Source: Eucalyptus grandis (Eukaryota > Streptophyta > Magnoliopsida > Myrtales > Myrtaceae). From it: DNA of 64,000 bases. Made by a program: the position numbers and the translations under genes. The notes beneath the pieces were generated by a model that searched no databases, had not been told where the DNA came from, and saw nothing but the letters and a program-made list of their open reading frames with translations. Location: positions 1,183,001 through 1,247,000 of the forward strand of contig NC_052622.1 in assembly GCF_016545825.1 (NCBI RefSeq). The letters run 5' to 3'. Positions 63,605-64,000 of this stretch are shown piece by piece (position 1 is the first letter of the stretch; the number at the start of each line of letters is the position of its first letter).

Positions 63605-64000
63605 TGGTGACACGGAATTAATTGGTTACTTAATCGGAGAAAAGTCGGTATCTTCTATAATTAAGATTGGCAATTTCTAGTTGGGTTCATGAGTAAGGCA
63701 AACATTTATGCTTGCACAAGTCAAATAAGTCAAGCGTGGAGAGGAGAGATTAGTTTTATCAACAGAATTTATTTTTATGACTCCGAAAGCAATAAAGAGA
63801 AGAAAGATCTGCTGAAGTGAACTCGTTGGCACGTAAGACAGTGGAGAAAGAGTAGACCGCACTCTCCACCCTAACAAAATGTTTCCACTCTATCTCAAGA
63901 ATAGTCAAAGGAAGTGTTTGAGTAGGAAAAAATATACTAAGAAAGACCAAATAAGCGTTGGTAAGTTAAGTCCCAAAAAAATTAGTCTATAAAGTTAGTC

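Overview
This is AT-rich plant nuclear DNA. Introns, plant MIKC-type MADS-box exons and many plant transposable elements are visible, and there are no bacterial features. The lineage is inferred: a rosid dicot, plausibly Myrtaceae/Eucalyptus, where SOC1-clade genes are known to be expanded in tandem. The sequence alone does not prove the species.

The host gene content is one tandem, head-to-tail array of SOC1/AGL42-like MADS-box genes, all on the minus strand. I rebuilt the exons from splice sites, codon phase and the shared pattern between copies. Copy 1 (5235-23999) is a pseudogene with two in-frame stops. Copies 2 (29857-40806) and 3 (47899-55755) each give an open 209-residue reading frame in seven coding exons of 185, 82, 62, 100, 42, 42 and 117 nt. 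Copy 4 (60844 to beyond 64000) shows only its last three exons. Copies 1-3 also have an intron of about 95 nt in the 5' UTR just upstream of the ATG.

The array is a segmental duplication. Each unit reads, left to right: a dead Ty1/copia reverse-transcriptase remnant (complete in units 2-4, only its tail in unit 1), about 3 kb of shared spacer, the gene from 3' to 5' end, and a promoter region with CT-rich tracts. Introns and spacers align between units, so one unit often shows the empty site of an insertion present in another. That makes target-site duplications readable: a tRNA-derived SINE (223-411), Mutator-like short elements with GC-rich cores (950-1824, 3737-4552, 28234-29113, 45028-45876, 46300-47178), a Harbinger-like MITE (2693-3285), a 700-bp foldback element (6104-6804), an apparent solo LTR (7419-10323), a truncated LINE (11170-16194) with a second LTR nested in it (12368-15524), and a 182-bp LINE tail (63423-63604).

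The least explained element is a plus-strand reading frame in intron 1, antisense to the MADS genes (39836-40222 in copy 2, with decayed counterparts in copies 1 and 3). I do not recognise its product. If expressed, the intact MADS genes would act in the nucleus as floral-transition or organ-senescence/abscission regulators, as known for the SOC1/AGL42 clade.
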